Part shown: piece by piece, positions 34,778 to 43,711 of the stretch
Layout: the number at the start of each line of letters is the position of its first letter
Numbering within the stretch: the first letter of the stretch is position 1
Origin: Mangrovimicrobium sp033283325
GTDB lineage: Bacteria; Pseudomonadota; Gammaproteobacteria; Pseudomonadales; Halieaceae
Assembly: GCA_033283325.1 (NCBI GenBank)
Contig: JAWMQO010000001.1
Span: 930,001-994,000, forward strand
Length of the DNA: 64,000 bases
Direction of reading: 5' to 3'
Position numbers and translations under genes: made by a program
Notes under the pieces: generated by a model
Database searches by the model: none
Told to the model about the DNA's origin: nothing
The model's input: only the letters and a program-made list of their open reading frames with translations

Positions 34778-34848
34778 TAGTCCGGCTACAGCCCGCGATG
34801 CCGCAACCCCACCTAGTCGAATAACGACAAGCAGCAGAGGTAATCACC

Positions 34849-36147
34849 ATGATTGATTTTGGCGTCGAACCCGACTTTCAGGAAAAGCTCGACTGGATGT
34901 ATGACTTCGTGCGCGAGGAATGCGAAATGGTGGACCTGCTGTTCCCCAACGCCTCCGACATGTACGACGTCAAAAACAGCAGGGCGCGGCGCATCGTGCG
35001 GCCCCTGCAGGAGCAGGTGAAAGCGCAGGGACTTTGGGCCTGCCATCTCGGTCCCAACCTGGGCGGTCCCGGCTACGGCCAGGTGAAACTGGCGCTGATG
35101 AACGAGATCATCGGCCGCTCCAACTGGGCGCCGACCATTTTCGGTACCCAGGCGCCGGATACCGGCAACGCCGAAATCCTCGCCATGTTCGGCAGCGCAG
35201 CGCAGAAGAAAAAATACCTGGAACCGCTGATGGCCGGGGATATCGTATCCTGCTTCTCCATGACCGAACCCCAGGCGGGGGCCGATCCCCTGGAGTTCGA
35301 GTGCAAGGCCTGGCGCGAGGGTGACGAGTGGGTCATCGACGGCTACAAGTGGTTTTCTTCCAACGCCCGTTACGCCGAGTTCCTGATCGTGATGGCAGTG
35401 ACCAACCCGGAGAACAAGCCCCACGAACGCATGTCCATGTTCCTCGTGGATGCCAGTACCCCGGGCATCGAGATTATTCGCAACACCAAGATCATGTCGG
35501 ACTCGGCAGATCCCTTCGTGGACGACGGTATTCACGCTTTCATGAAATATGACAAGGTGCGCGTTCCCGCCGACGCCATGCTCGGCGAACCCGGCGGGGC
35601 CTTCAAGGTGGCCCAGGCGCGCCTCGGTGGCGGGCGCATTCACCACTGCATGCGCACCGTCGGCCTGTTGCAGCGGGCGCTGGACATGATGCTGGAGCGC
35701 GCGCTGTCGCGGCAGACCAAGGGTAAAAAGCTCGCCGATCACCAGTTCGTGCAGGGCATGATCGCCGATTCGGCGGTGGACCTGGAACAGTTTCGCCTGC
35801 TGGTGCTGAAGACCGCATGGATCATCGACACCCAGCCCCACGGCGCGGCGCGGACTCACATCGGCATGTGCAAGATCCAGTTGGGCAAGGTATTTTACGA
35901 GGTCGCAAAGCGCGCGGTGCACCTGCACGGTTCCCTCGGCGTTTCACTGGAAACGCCGCTGGCAAAAATCTGGGCCGGCGCGCCGACCCTGGCGGTAGCG
36001 GACGGGCCGACCGAGGTGCACCAGGTGCAGGTGGCGAAGGCGCTGCTGAAACAGGCGAAGCCTGCGGAAGGGCTGTTCCCCAGCGATCACATTCCCACCC
36101 GCCTCGAGGCGGCGAAAAAGAAATGGGCCCGTCTACTGGAGGATTGA
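34849..36147 (+). CDS. Acyl-CoA dehydrogenase (ACAD10/11-like)
   Basis: This 432-residue flavoprotein has the N-terminal helical domain, CFSMTEPQAGADP and the WVIDGYKWFSSNARYAEFLI beta-domain segments, then the C-terminal helical domain with GRIHHCMRTVG and the RAVHLHGSLGVSLETPLAKI segment. It oxidises acyl-CoA to enoyl-CoA, or acts with the preceding kinase-like protein on hydroxyacyl-CoA. AGAGGT lies upstream of ATG 34849. The next SDR starts two bases after its stop, so the unit is tightly coupled. Confidence 0.93.
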   Translation: MIDFGVEPDFQEKLDWMYDFVREECEMVDLLFPNASDMYDVKNSRARRIVRPLQEQVKAQGLWACHLGPNLGGPGYGQVKLALMNEIIGRSNWAPTIFGTQAPDTGNAEILAMFGSAAQKKKYLEPLMAGDIVSCFSMTEPQAGADPLEFECKAWREGDEWVIDGYKWFSSNARYAEFLIVMAVTNPENKPHERMSMFLVDASTPGIEIIRNTKIMSDSADPFVDDGIHAFMKYDKVRVPADAMLGEPGGAFKVAQARLGGGRIHHCMRTVGLLQRALDMMLERALSRQTKGKKLADHQFVQGMIADSAVDLEQFRLLVLKTAWIIDTQPHGAARTHIGMCKIQLGKVFYEVAKRAVHLHGSLGVSLETPLAKIWAGAPTLAVADGPTEVHQVQVAKALLKQAKPAEGLFPSDHIPTRLEAAKKKWARLLED

Positions 36148-36149
36148 GC

Positions 36150-36893
36150 ATGGATCCGCTACTGGATTTTCGCGGCAAGGTGGTGCTGGTGACCGGTGGC
36201 TCCCGGGGACTCGGCCGTGAGATGGTACTGGCGCTGGCCGAGCGCGGCGCCGCGGTGGTCATTGCCAGCCGCAAGTTGGAAAACTGTGAACTGGTAGCGG
36301 AGGAGGCCCGCGCGCTCGGTGCCCGCGCGTTGGCGCTGTCCGCTCATGTCGGACGCTGGGAGCAATGCGACGCACTGCTGGAACGGGTCTATGCCGAATT
36401 CGGAAGGCTGGATATCCTGATCAACAATGCCGGGATGTCACCATCCTGCGCGAGCCACGACGTCAGCGAGAAACTCTTCGACGCCGTGCTGAACCTCAAC
36501 TTCAAGGGCCCCTTCCGTCTCGCCAGCCAGGCGGCACAGCGCATGACCCAGGGCGAAGGTGGCAGCATCATCAATATCAGCTCCAGTGGCGCCCTGATGG
36601 CCCTGCCGGGTGTCGTTCCCTATGGCGCCGCGAAAGCCGCTCTCAACGCCACGACCGTGTCCCTGGCCCGCGAGTATGCACCGACGGTTCGCGTGAATAC
36701 CATTTCCGCAGGGCCCTTCATGACTGGCGCCCATGAGGACTGGACCGAGGAAGTAATCGCGGATTTCACCAACGCGGCGCGCAGGCCCGGGGAGCCCTGG
36801 GAGATCGTGTCCGCGGTGCTGATGCTCGCGAGCCCCGCGTCATCATTTACCACAGGTGCTATCCTGCGCGTGGACGGCGGTCAGCGAGGATAA
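36150..36893 (+). CDS. SDR family oxidoreductase
   Basis: This 247-residue classical SDR has TGGSRGLGREMVLALAERG, ILINNAGMSP, NISSSGALMALPG and catalytic YGAAK with the AALNATT helix, ending in the C-terminal LRVDGGQRG. I placed the start at ATG 36150, two bases after the acyl-CoA dehydrogenase stop, with GGAGG upstream; the frame is open further upstream inside that gene but has no role. The acyl-CoA synthetase starts two bases downstream. It probably oxidises a hydroxyl intermediate in the same pathway. Confidence 0.93.
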   Translation: MDPLLDFRGKVVLVTGGSRGLGREMVLALAERGAAVVIASRKLENCELVAEEARALGARALALSAHVGRWEQCDALLERVYAEFGRLDILINNAGMSPSCASHDVSEKLFDAVLNLNFKGPFRLASQAAQRMTQGEGGSIINISSSGALMALPGVVPYGAAKAALNATTVSLAREYAPTVRVNTISAGPFMTGAHEDWTEEVIADFTNAARRPGEPWEIVSAVLMLASPASSFTTGAILRVDGGQRG

Positions 36894-36895
36894 CA

Positions 36896-38458
36896 ATGCA
36901 CCCCTATCAACACGCGCTCAAGTATCCGGAGCGCCCGGCATTCATCGTGGCGGACACGGGTGAAGTGCTCAGCTATCGCGAACTGGATGAAGCGTCCAAC
37001 CGCCTGGCTCACCTGTTCCGGGAACTGGGTTTGCAGCCTGGTGACCGGATCGCCGTGATGCTGAAAAATACCCCGGATTTCCCGGTGGTCTACTGGGCGG
37101 CGCAGCGTTCCGGACTCCTGATGGCCCTGCTGTCCTCCCACCTCAAGGCCGAGGAGGTGGCGTATATCATCAATGACAGCGGCGCGCGGCTCGTCATCAC
37201 AAGCGCCGAGGTGGGTGACACCGCAGCGTGGCTGGCCGCGGAAGGGACCCGAAGCCTGCCTGCCGTTGAATATGTTTTCACGGTCGGTGAGCGCGAACTG
37301 GAGGGTGCGCAGGTCCTCGCGGAGTCGACCGCGAGACAGCCGTGTACACCGATTCCGGACCAGGTAGCCGGGTACCACTTCCTGTATTCCAGCGGTAGCA
37401 CCGGTCGTCCGAAGGGCATCCTGCACAAGTTCCAGAGCGGGCCCATCGAACAGCTCTCTCCCTCGGAAGGCGGTACGGCGCTCTACGAACGATTCGACCC
37501 GCTGGTGACTTTCAATGCCGGTCCGGTATATCACGGTGCGCCGCTGGCGACCATGCTGGTGACGCAGCGACTGGGCGGTACCTTCGTCACCCTGCACAAG
37601 TTCGACGGCCTCGCGGCGCTCCGCGCGATCGAGCAATACCGGGTCTGCGTGGCCCAGTTCGTCCCCACCATGTTCGTGCGCATGCTCGCGCTTCCCGAGG
37701 CGGTGCGCGCAGCCGTGGACATATCCTCGCTCAAGTTCGCCGTGCACGCCGCGGCTCCCTGCCCGGTGGGTATCAAGCAGCAGATGATCGACTGGTGGGG
37801 ACCCATCATCGATGAATATTACGGCGCCACCGAGAATATCGGCGCAACCTACATCCGCGCCGAGGAGTGGCTGCGCAAGCCGGGCTCGGTGGGCAAATCG
37901 ATTCAGGGTCCAATCCATATCTGTAACGAGGAAGGCACCGAATTGCCGACCGGGGAGGACGGCCTGATCTATTTCGAGGTGGAATCCGGCAGGGGTTCCG
38001 ACTACCTGAACGATGCAGGTAAAACCGATGCCAATCGCCATCCCCTTCATCGCGGCTGGGCGAGCGTCGGTGACATCGGGCATGTGGATGAGGAAGGCTA
38101 CCTCTTCCTCACCGACCGCAAGGACTTCATGATCATTTCAGGTGGGGTGAACATTTACCCGCAAATGATCGAGGACTGCCTGATCCTGCACCCGAAGGTG
38201 ATCGACGTGGCGGTGATCGGTGTGCCCAATCCCGAGTATGGCGAGGAGGTTAAAGCCATCGTCCAGCCTCTGGACTGGTCTGATGCCGGGGAGGAGTTCA
38301 AGCGCGAGTTGGATAGCTGGTGCCGCGAACGCATTTCGGCGGTCACCTGTCCACGGAGCTACCAACTTGTGCAGGAATTGCCGCGGCTACCTTCCGGCAA
38401 GCTCGCGAAGAAAGAACTGCGCCGGACGTTCGGTTCCGAGCAGCCCTGGCAACAGTAA
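36896..38458 (+). CDS. AMP-dependent acyl-CoA synthetase
   Basis: This 520-residue ANL-superfamily enzyme has the P-loop-like YSSGSTGRPKGILHKF (A3), EYYGATENIG (A5), GDIGHVDEEGYLFLTDRKD (A7-A8) followed by the IISGGVNIYPQ hinge, and the catalytic lysine in LPSGKLAKKELR near the C-terminus (A10). It adenylates a carboxylic acid and transfers it to CoA. It ends the operon that includes the SDRs, kinase-like protein and acyl-CoA dehydrogenase. The substrate is probably a larger, hydrophobic acid given the context, which is inference. Confidence 0.93.
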   Translation: MHPYQHALKYPERPAFIVADTGEVLSYRELDEASNRLAHLFRELGLQPGDRIAVMLKNTPDFPVVYWAAQRSGLLMALLSSHLKAEEVAYIINDSGARLVITSAEVGDTAAWLAAEGTRSLPAVEYVFTVGERELEGAQVLAESTARQPCTPIPDQVAGYHFLYSSGSTGRPKGILHKFQSGPIEQLSPSEGGTALYERFDPLVTFNAGPVYHGAPLATMLVTQRLGGTFVTLHKFDGLAALRAIEQYRVCVAQFVPTMFVRMLALPEAVRAAVDISSLKFAVHAAAPCPVGIKQQMIDWWGPIIDEYYGATENIGATYIRAEEWLRKPGSVGKSIQGPIHICNEEGTELPTGEDGLIYFEVESGRGSDYLNDAGKTDANRHPLHRGWASVGDIGHVDEEGYLFLTDRKDFMIISGGVNIYPQMIEDCLILHPKVIDVAVIGVPNPEYGEEVKAIVQPLDWSDAGEEFKRELDSWCRERISAVTCPRSYQLVQELPRLPSGKLAKKELRRTFGSEQPWQQ

Positions 38459-38489
38459 TCACCCAACTTAAAAAATAAAATGGAAGCCA

Positions 38490-38657
38490 ATGATGGTACG
38501 ACACTGGACGATATGGGGAGCCGTGGTTCTGGCGGGTTTCAATTCCGTCGCAGCGCATGGCGAATCCGACGCGCGGCGTACGGCGGCTTTCCTGGAACCG
38601 CAATTCTACGCGAGCGGGGATCAAGTCCAGAGCGATACCCTGCGGGCTGGACAGTGA
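38490..38657 (+). CDS. Possible small exported protein or gene remnant
   Basis: A 55-codon frame starts MMVRHWTIWGAVVLAGF, followed by NSVAAHG, which looks like a signal peptide with an Ala-x-His-Gly-type end, then about 30 polar residues up to a TGA. It lies 31 bases after the acyl-CoA synthetase. There is no clear ribosome binding site. It could be a real small secreted protein or the 5' stub of a longer gene whose body was deleted. A second frame in the same place (ATG at 38480) is less plausible. Confidence 0.3.
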   Translation: MMVRHWTIWGAVVLAGFNSVAAHGESDARRTAAFLEPQFYASGDQVQSDTLRAGQ

Positions 38658-38682
38658 GCCAGGCGCTTCAATGCAAATATAA

Positions 38683-38706
38683 AAACCGGGCATGGAAGCC
38701 CGGTTT
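38683..38706 (-). terminator. Intrinsic terminator of the TonB receptor gene
   Basis: AAACCGGGC (38683-38691) and GCCCGGTTT (38698-38706) form a 9-bp stem with a 6-base loop. On the minus strand the stem is followed by TTTTTATATTTG, a good U-run, 20 bases after the receptor stop codon. Confidence 0.9.
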
Positions 38707-38725
38707 GTGCAGGGAATTTTCTCGA

Positions 38726-41425
38726 TCAGAAGGTTTTCGAGATGCCGAACTTGAACACCCGACCGAGGGTCCAGTTGGTATCTGAATAGCTCAGGTTGCT
38801 CTGTCGCCGGTACTCATTGGGTTCCTCGTCGAAGAGGTTGTCCACGTTCACCCGCACTGACAGTCCCTCGGTGAAGCCCGAGTCGCCGCTGAAGTTATAG
38901 CCGATATACAGATTGGTGGTCAGGAAGCTGTCCACCTTGTCCTGGTTGACGGCGGTAGTGGGATCAGCGTCGTGACTGTCGGTGTACCTGAAAGTCAGTC
39001 GGGCCTGGGTATTGTCGAGGCTCCAGCCGATGTCTGCCGTCATCAACAGGTCCGGCAGGTAGAGTAACTGGTCGACACCCACGCCGCCCTGGGTCAGCAC
39101 GAAGTCGCTCTGGTAGTTGCCGGTCAGGCCGTAGGACCAGATGCCTGTGCTGCTGTCGTGGGTGTAACGCACACCGAAATCGAAGCCCTTGAGCTCCGCT
39201 TCCTCGGTATTGTCGATACGGCGGTCAACCAGTACACCGACGTCGGCGGGATCGTAAATAGCGAACTGCTCGCCGTTGTCGATGGAGGCAATATAGCTGT
39301 CCCACTCTTGCTGGGTCGGTTCGAAGATGAACTTGTCCGGGTTGAGCAGCACCACGGTTGAAAGCTGGGGATTGACCGAGGCCAGCAGTTCCTCGAATTG
39401 GATCTCGTAGTAATAGAGATTGATCGAGAGTTCATCCAGCGGGCGCAGTTCAAACCCGAGGCCCCAGGATTCCGCCGTCTGCGGGTCGAGTGCGCCGCTG
39501 GAACCTTCGAGAATCATCACGTCGTCGCGAGAGGGGTCAGTGCGCACAACGAGCGGGTCGGGGACGCCGGCTGCAGCGTCGGCAATGTACCTGCCCATTC
39601 CGGGTGTGATGCTGTCCAGTACCGTCGGCGCGTTGAAGGACTCGCCCCACTTGCCGTAGATATGCAGCCAGGACGCGGGGTTGTAGGAGAAGCCGACATG
39701 TGGATTGGTGGTTTCCCCGAAGTCGCTGTAATCGTCATAGCGGGCCGAGAGCGCCACGTCGAAGGATTCGAAGACCGGAATCGACAATTCGAAGAATGCC
39801 GAGACCACGTCGCGGTGATCGGAGCGGGTTTCCAGGCTGCCAGTGCCGCCATAGGTGGTTTCACCGCTTTTCTTGCTGGCCTCGTCGCGGCCATATTCGG
39901 CGCCTATGGCCGCTTTTAGCATGCCCGCGGGAAGCTCGAACAGGTCACCGTCGGCAATGGCGCGAAGACTGAACATCTCCTGTTCAACGTAGTCGTAGCG
40001 CTGCCAGTTGAGGATGTCGTTGATCACTGCTGCATCAGCGCTGGCAACGTCCAGGGGATCGAGCTGGCCGCTGTTGACGTACTGGGACAGCAGGGTAGTG
40101 TTATCCAGCGGATCCACCACCTTGTTCTGCGACTCTCCGTAGAAGAGGGTATTGCGTACCTGCCAGCTGTTCGGGAGGTCGATGGTGAGTTCCGGCGCGA
40201 TGCCCCAGGTCTCGATATCGAGTTCGAGCTGGCGCTTGCGGTAGGCGGGGTGGACGCCGTAGGAAAAGCCGACCTGCGAGGTGTCGGTGAGGTCTCCCGA
40301 TTCTCCACCCACCAGTCCCTGTTCGTTAGGCGTGGGTTCGCCGATGGTGCCGCCGAGGGGATAGCGATCATAGGTCGTGGTGCGGTCCATGTAGTAGGCC
40401 TTGACGCTCAGGTCCATGCTGTCGCCCAGCTGCTGGGTCAGGCCGGCGAAGATGTTCTGGCGTTCCTGCTCGGGAATCAGCGAGGCGCGCCCCTTGATGT
40501 CGCAGGGTTCGCCCACCGGGGTCACACCTGCTCCGGGCGCGGCGGGGTTGTCGGTCCAGATGGAGGCGGGGGCGAACCAGTACCAGGTCGTCACGGCGCC
40601 CACTGGATCGAGGCACTCGGTGCCGTCCGGGGTCAGTACCGTACCATCGGCGTTCCAGTTACCCTGGGCCGCCCAGTCGCGGTCTTCCACGAGCACGGAA
40701 TCGCGATCAGTGGTAGCCAGGGCGATGTAGCCAGAGCCGCTGTCCCAGTTGGTTCCCGCCAGCAGCGAGCCTTGCCAGCCATTGAAATCGTCGCCGACAT
40801 CGTAGCCGAGATCGACCTTGACCCCGTCGAACTCGTCCAGGGTGGTGAAGTTGATGACGCCGCCGACGGCATCCGCGCCATAGAGCGACGAGCCGCCGTC
40901 GGTGACCACTTCAACACGCTGCATCACGATGGTCGGGACCGCGTCGGGATCCGGTGAGGACTGGTCGGTGCCCACGGGAGCCATCCGGTGCCCGTCCAGC
41001 AGAAGCAGGGTTGTCGCGCCAGTCGCCGCGTTGATGCCCGGCAGGTTGCGCAGGTTGGGGCGGTTGACCTGCAGCAGGGCGGCACCACGGGGGTCCTGTT
41101 CCGGTCGCTGGTTGAAGAAGTTGGAGACCTGGGGAATGGTGCCCAGTAACTCGTTAGTGGTGACTGCGCCAGTCTCGAGTATCGCCTCACTACCCATGCT
41201 GATGGGGTTTGAACCAGTGGCTTCGACGCCGCGTATCAGCGTGCCGGTTACCACGACTTCTTCCAGTTGGATAAGCTCGTTTGCACTGCTGGCGGCTTCG
41301 CCCTGTGCCATCCCCGCCTGGGGCAGCATCGCTATGGAGGCCGCGCCGACGGCCAGCTTTTGGACGTGCCGGCGGATGGACGGGTGCAACTTGGTGTGTT
41401 TATGCATGGCTGGACTCTCGTTCAA
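38726..41425 (-). CDS. TonB-dependent outer-membrane receptor
   Basis: This 899-residue protein has a signal peptide (KLAVGAASIAMLPQAGMAQG) and a TonB-box-like segment LEEVVVTGTLIRG. The plug domain has SLYGADAVGGVINF, and the large barrel ends in a terminal Phe (VFKFGISKTF). The extended plug with TGATTLLLLDGHRMAPVG is of the Oar/CirA-like catecholate or organic-substrate type. It imports large or hydrophobic molecules using TonB energy. It stands opposite a secreted DUF3604 protein across a 402-base gap. Start at ATG 41425 or ATG 41407; both precede the signal peptide. Confidence 0.95.
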   Translation of the reverse strand: MNESPAMHKHTKLHPSIRRHVQKLAVGAASIAMLPQAGMAQGEAASSANELIQLEEVVVTGTLIRGVEATGSNPISMGSEAILETGAVTTNELLGTIPQVSNFFNQRPEQDPRGAALLQVNRPNLRNLPGINAATGATTLLLLDGHRMAPVGTDQSSPDPDAVPTIVMQRVEVVTDGGSSLYGADAVGGVINFTTLDEFDGVKVDLGYDVGDDFNGWQGSLLAGTNWDSGSGYIALATTDRDSVLVEDRDWAAQGNWNADGTVLTPDGTECLDPVGAVTTWYWFAPASIWTDNPAAPGAGVTPVGEPCDIKGRASLIPEQERQNIFAGLTQQLGDSMDLSVKAYYMDRTTTYDRYPLGGTIGEPTPNEQGLVGGESGDLTDTSQVGFSYGVHPAYRKRQLELDIETWGIAPELTIDLPNSWQVRNTLFYGESQNKVVDPLDNTTLLSQYVNSGQLDPLDVASADAAVINDILNWQRYDYVEQEMFSLRAIADGDLFELPAGMLKAAIGAEYGRDEASKKSGETTYGGTGSLETRSDHRDVVSAFFELSIPVFESFDVALSARYDDYSDFGETTNPHVGFSYNPASWLHIYGKWGESFNAPTVLDSITPGMGRYIADAAAGVPDPLVVRTDPSRDDVMILEGSSGALDPQTAESWGLGFELRPLDELSINLYYYEIQFEELLASVNPQLSTVVLLNPDKFIFEPTQQEWDSYIASIDNGEQFAIYDPADVGVLVDRRIDNTEEAELKGFDFGVRYTHDSSTGIWSYGLTGNYQSDFVLTQGGVGVDQLLYLPDLLMTADIGWSLDNTQARLTFRYTDSHDADPTTAVNQDKVDSFLTTNLYIGYNFSGDSGFTEGLSVRVNVDNLFDEEPNEYRRQSNLSYSDTNWTLGRVFKFGISKTF

Positions 41426-41827
41426 TTATTGTATTAGCAGTCCTCCGCTGTGGCCGGACTGTATTCAAACCTGCAGGTTGACCACGCCAGGCACCAGATG
41501 CCAGGCGCCGGGCAGTCAGCGCCTGCGCTCTAGCAGCGGGTGACGCAAATCGGGTGTGTGGCCCGCCACGGGCCTGCTTCTAAAATCGATTGCATATTAT
41601 GTTTCGCACCTTGCATGGGTACGCTGCTTATTCCGCAACGGGTCCAAGTCTGCACCAGGAAAATACCGGCTTGCTTGACATAATCGGACATCGTTAAAAA
41701 TTGTCCATGTCGCCGATGGTGTCTGGCCGAACCCGGGGCGTGGCCGGATTGATCAAGCTTGAAGGTATGTAATTGACTAGAATTCCTCGCCGGGCCAGGC
41801 TCTTTGGTCCCGCAGTTGGAGTCATAT
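41426..41827. other. Divergent intergenic region between the TonB receptor and DUF3604 genes
   Basis: This 402-base non-coding gap holds the promoters of both genes. I see a perfect -35-like TTGACA at 41675-41680 without a convincing -10, and an inverted repeat GGACA/TGTCC spaced by 11 bases at 41686-41706 that could be an operator. No gene is supported. Confidence 0.4.
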
Positions 41828-43675
41828 ATGGCAACTAAAATAAGGGCACTGGTGCTCTCGCTTGCATTTTTCGGCGGTGCATCCTTCGCAGCAGAAACCT
41901 ACTCGCCTTACGCAAACGAGGACTTTCCCCGCAAGCTCTACTGGGGCGACACGCACGTTCACACCGCGCTGTCCTTCGACGCGAGCCTCAACGGCACTCA
42001 CCGGGTGGGTCTTGAGGCTGCCTACCGACTCGCCCGGGGTGAAACCATCAGCGGCAACCTGGGTGAACCAGTACGGCTGGTGCGACCCCTTGATTTCATG
42101 GTTATTGCGGATCACGCGGAGAACCTCGGTGTGTTCCCGGCGGTATTGAATGAAGATCCCGCCCTGATGTCCCAGCCCGATGGCGAACGCTGGTTGTCGA
42201 TCCTCAGGGAAGTCAGCAGAGACTTTTCCCAGGCGCAAACCCAACTGGTCAAACTGGCGCGCCCACCTGAGGGTGTCCCGCCACTGAATCCGTCCGCGAT
42301 TGTTGCCGACAGCTGGGACCAGTCAATGAAGATGGCCGAGCGCTACAACGCGCCGGGGACCTTCACCGCCTTTATCGGCTACGAGTGGACCGGTATGGTG
42401 CGGGGGAACAACCTGCACCGGGTCGTTGTCTTCGCGGACGGTTATGATCAGGTATCCGCCGTCAGGCCATTCTCAATGAGCGACAGCGATAATCCTGAGG
42501 ACCTGTGGGCCTTTCTGCAGGGCTACGAAGACAAGACCGGCGGACAGGTGCTGGCGATTCCCCACAACGGAAATCTCTCGAACGGAATGATGTTCGCCGA
42601 TGTGGACAACGCGGGAGAACCCCTCGACCGGGACTACGCCCGGACAAGGGCGCGCTGGGAGCCCCTTTACGAGGCCACCCAGATCAAGGGTGACGCGGAA
42701 ACGCACCCGGCCCTGTCTCCGGACGACGTGTTTGCAGACTACGAAACGATGGATTTCGGCAACCTGAGGGGCGCGCCGAAAGAGGAAGGCATGCTGCAGC
42801 ATGAGTATGCCCGCTCGGCGCTCAAACTCGGCCTGCGCCACCAGCGGGAACTCGGCGTGAATCCCTTTAAGTTCGGCCTGATCGGCAGCACCGATACCCA
42901 TACCGGCATGCCCGCGGTGCGCGAAAACAACATGATGGGCAAGTTCGGAGCGGATGAACCCGGCCCCGGCCGCGCCGATGCGCTGTGGGATATCTACAAG
43001 ATTCCCAAGGCGCGTTTCGCCGCCTCCGGCTATGCCGGGGTGTGGGCCCATGAAAACACTCGGGAGTCGCTTTTCGAGGCCATGCGGCGGCGCGAAACCT
43101 ACGCAACGACCGGATCGAGGATGCAGGTGCGTTTCTTCGGCGGTTGGGACTTCCGGCAGGGTGACGAGCTGCACCCCGACCCGGCGAGTATCGGCTATGG
43201 CAAGGGTGTGCCCATGGGCGGTGACCTCGCGCCGGGGCCTGCCGGTGCTGCGCCGACCTTCCTGCTGCTCGCTGGAAAAGACCCCGACGGCGCGAACCTC
43301 GAACGCATCCAGGTAGTGAAAGGTTGGCTGGACGAGTCCGGGGAATTACAGGAGCGGGTCTACGATGCCGCCCTGTCGGGCCAACGTGAGCCCAGGCCGG
43401 ATACCATTGCCGAGGTAGCGGCTTCCAGCGTCGAACTGGAGCAGGCCCGGTTCTCCAACCGGGTGGGGGATCCCGAGTTGTCGGCGGTCTGGCAGGACCC
43501 CGATTTCGACCCAGGGCAAACCGCGTTCTATTATGCCCGGGTACTGGAGATTCTGACGCCACGCTGGACCACCTACGACAGCGCGTTCTACCGGACGCCA
43601 CTGCCGCAGGGTGTGCCGGCGCAGATACAGGAGCGGGCCTATACCTCGCCTGTCTGGTACGCGGCCCCGGAGTGA
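41828..43675 (+). CDS. Secreted DUF3604 domain-containing protein
   Basis: With the start at ATG 41828 (GGAG six bases upstream) this gives 615 residues with a signal peptide (ALVLSLAFFGGASFAAE). The domain has PHP-like metal-site motifs: YWGDTHVHTALSFDASL, DFMVIADHAENLG, IPHNGNLSNGMMF and GSTDTHTGMP, which resemble the PHP phosphoesterase fold. DUF3604 proteins are exported and often sit beside TonB receptors and sulfatase- or degradation-related genes. The enzymatic reaction has not been established to my knowledge. Divergent from the TonB receptor, with which it could work at the cell surface. Confidence 0.9.
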   Translation: MATKIRALVLSLAFFGGASFAAETYSPYANEDFPRKLYWGDTHVHTALSFDASLNGTHRVGLEAAYRLARGETISGNLGEPVRLVRPLDFMVIADHAENLGVFPAVLNEDPALMSQPDGERWLSILREVSRDFSQAQTQLVKLARPPEGVPPLNPSAIVADSWDQSMKMAERYNAPGTFTAFIGYEWTGMVRGNNLHRVVVFADGYDQVSAVRPFSMSDSDNPEDLWAFLQGYEDKTGGQVLAIPHNGNLSNGMMFADVDNAGEPLDRDYARTRARWEPLYEATQIKGDAETHPALSPDDVFADYETMDFGNLRGAPKEEGMLQHEYARSALKLGLRHQRELGVNPFKFGLIGSTDTHTGMPAVRENNMMGKFGADEPGPGRADALWDIYKIPKARFAASGYAGVWAHENTRESLFEAMRRRETYATTGSRMQVRFFGGWDFRQGDELHPDPASIGYGKGVPMGGDLAPGPAGAAPTFLLLAGKDPDGANLERIQVVKGWLDESGELQERVYDAALSGQREPRPDTIAEVAASSVELEQARFSNRVGDPELSAVWQDPDFDPGQTAFYYARVLEILTPRWTTYDSAFYRTPLPQGVPAQIQERAYTSPVWYAAPE

Positions 43676-43711
43676 GCGGGCAGGGGCCGGCCCACTCCGG
43701 GCCGAATCGGT

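Noticed and set aside
36881..38083. 400-codon open frame antisense to the acyl-CoA synthetase
   Set aside because: The ANL motifs on the plus strand decide the coding strand.
38480..38785. 101-codon frame overlapping the TonB receptor 3' end
   Set aside because: It runs through the receptor's terminator and coding end; the neighbouring 55-codon frame has the more plausible signal peptide.
43688..43704. 6-bp GC hairpin between the DUF3604 and sulfotransferase genes
   Set aside because: Short stem without a U-run in a very GC-rich stretch; likely to occur by chance.
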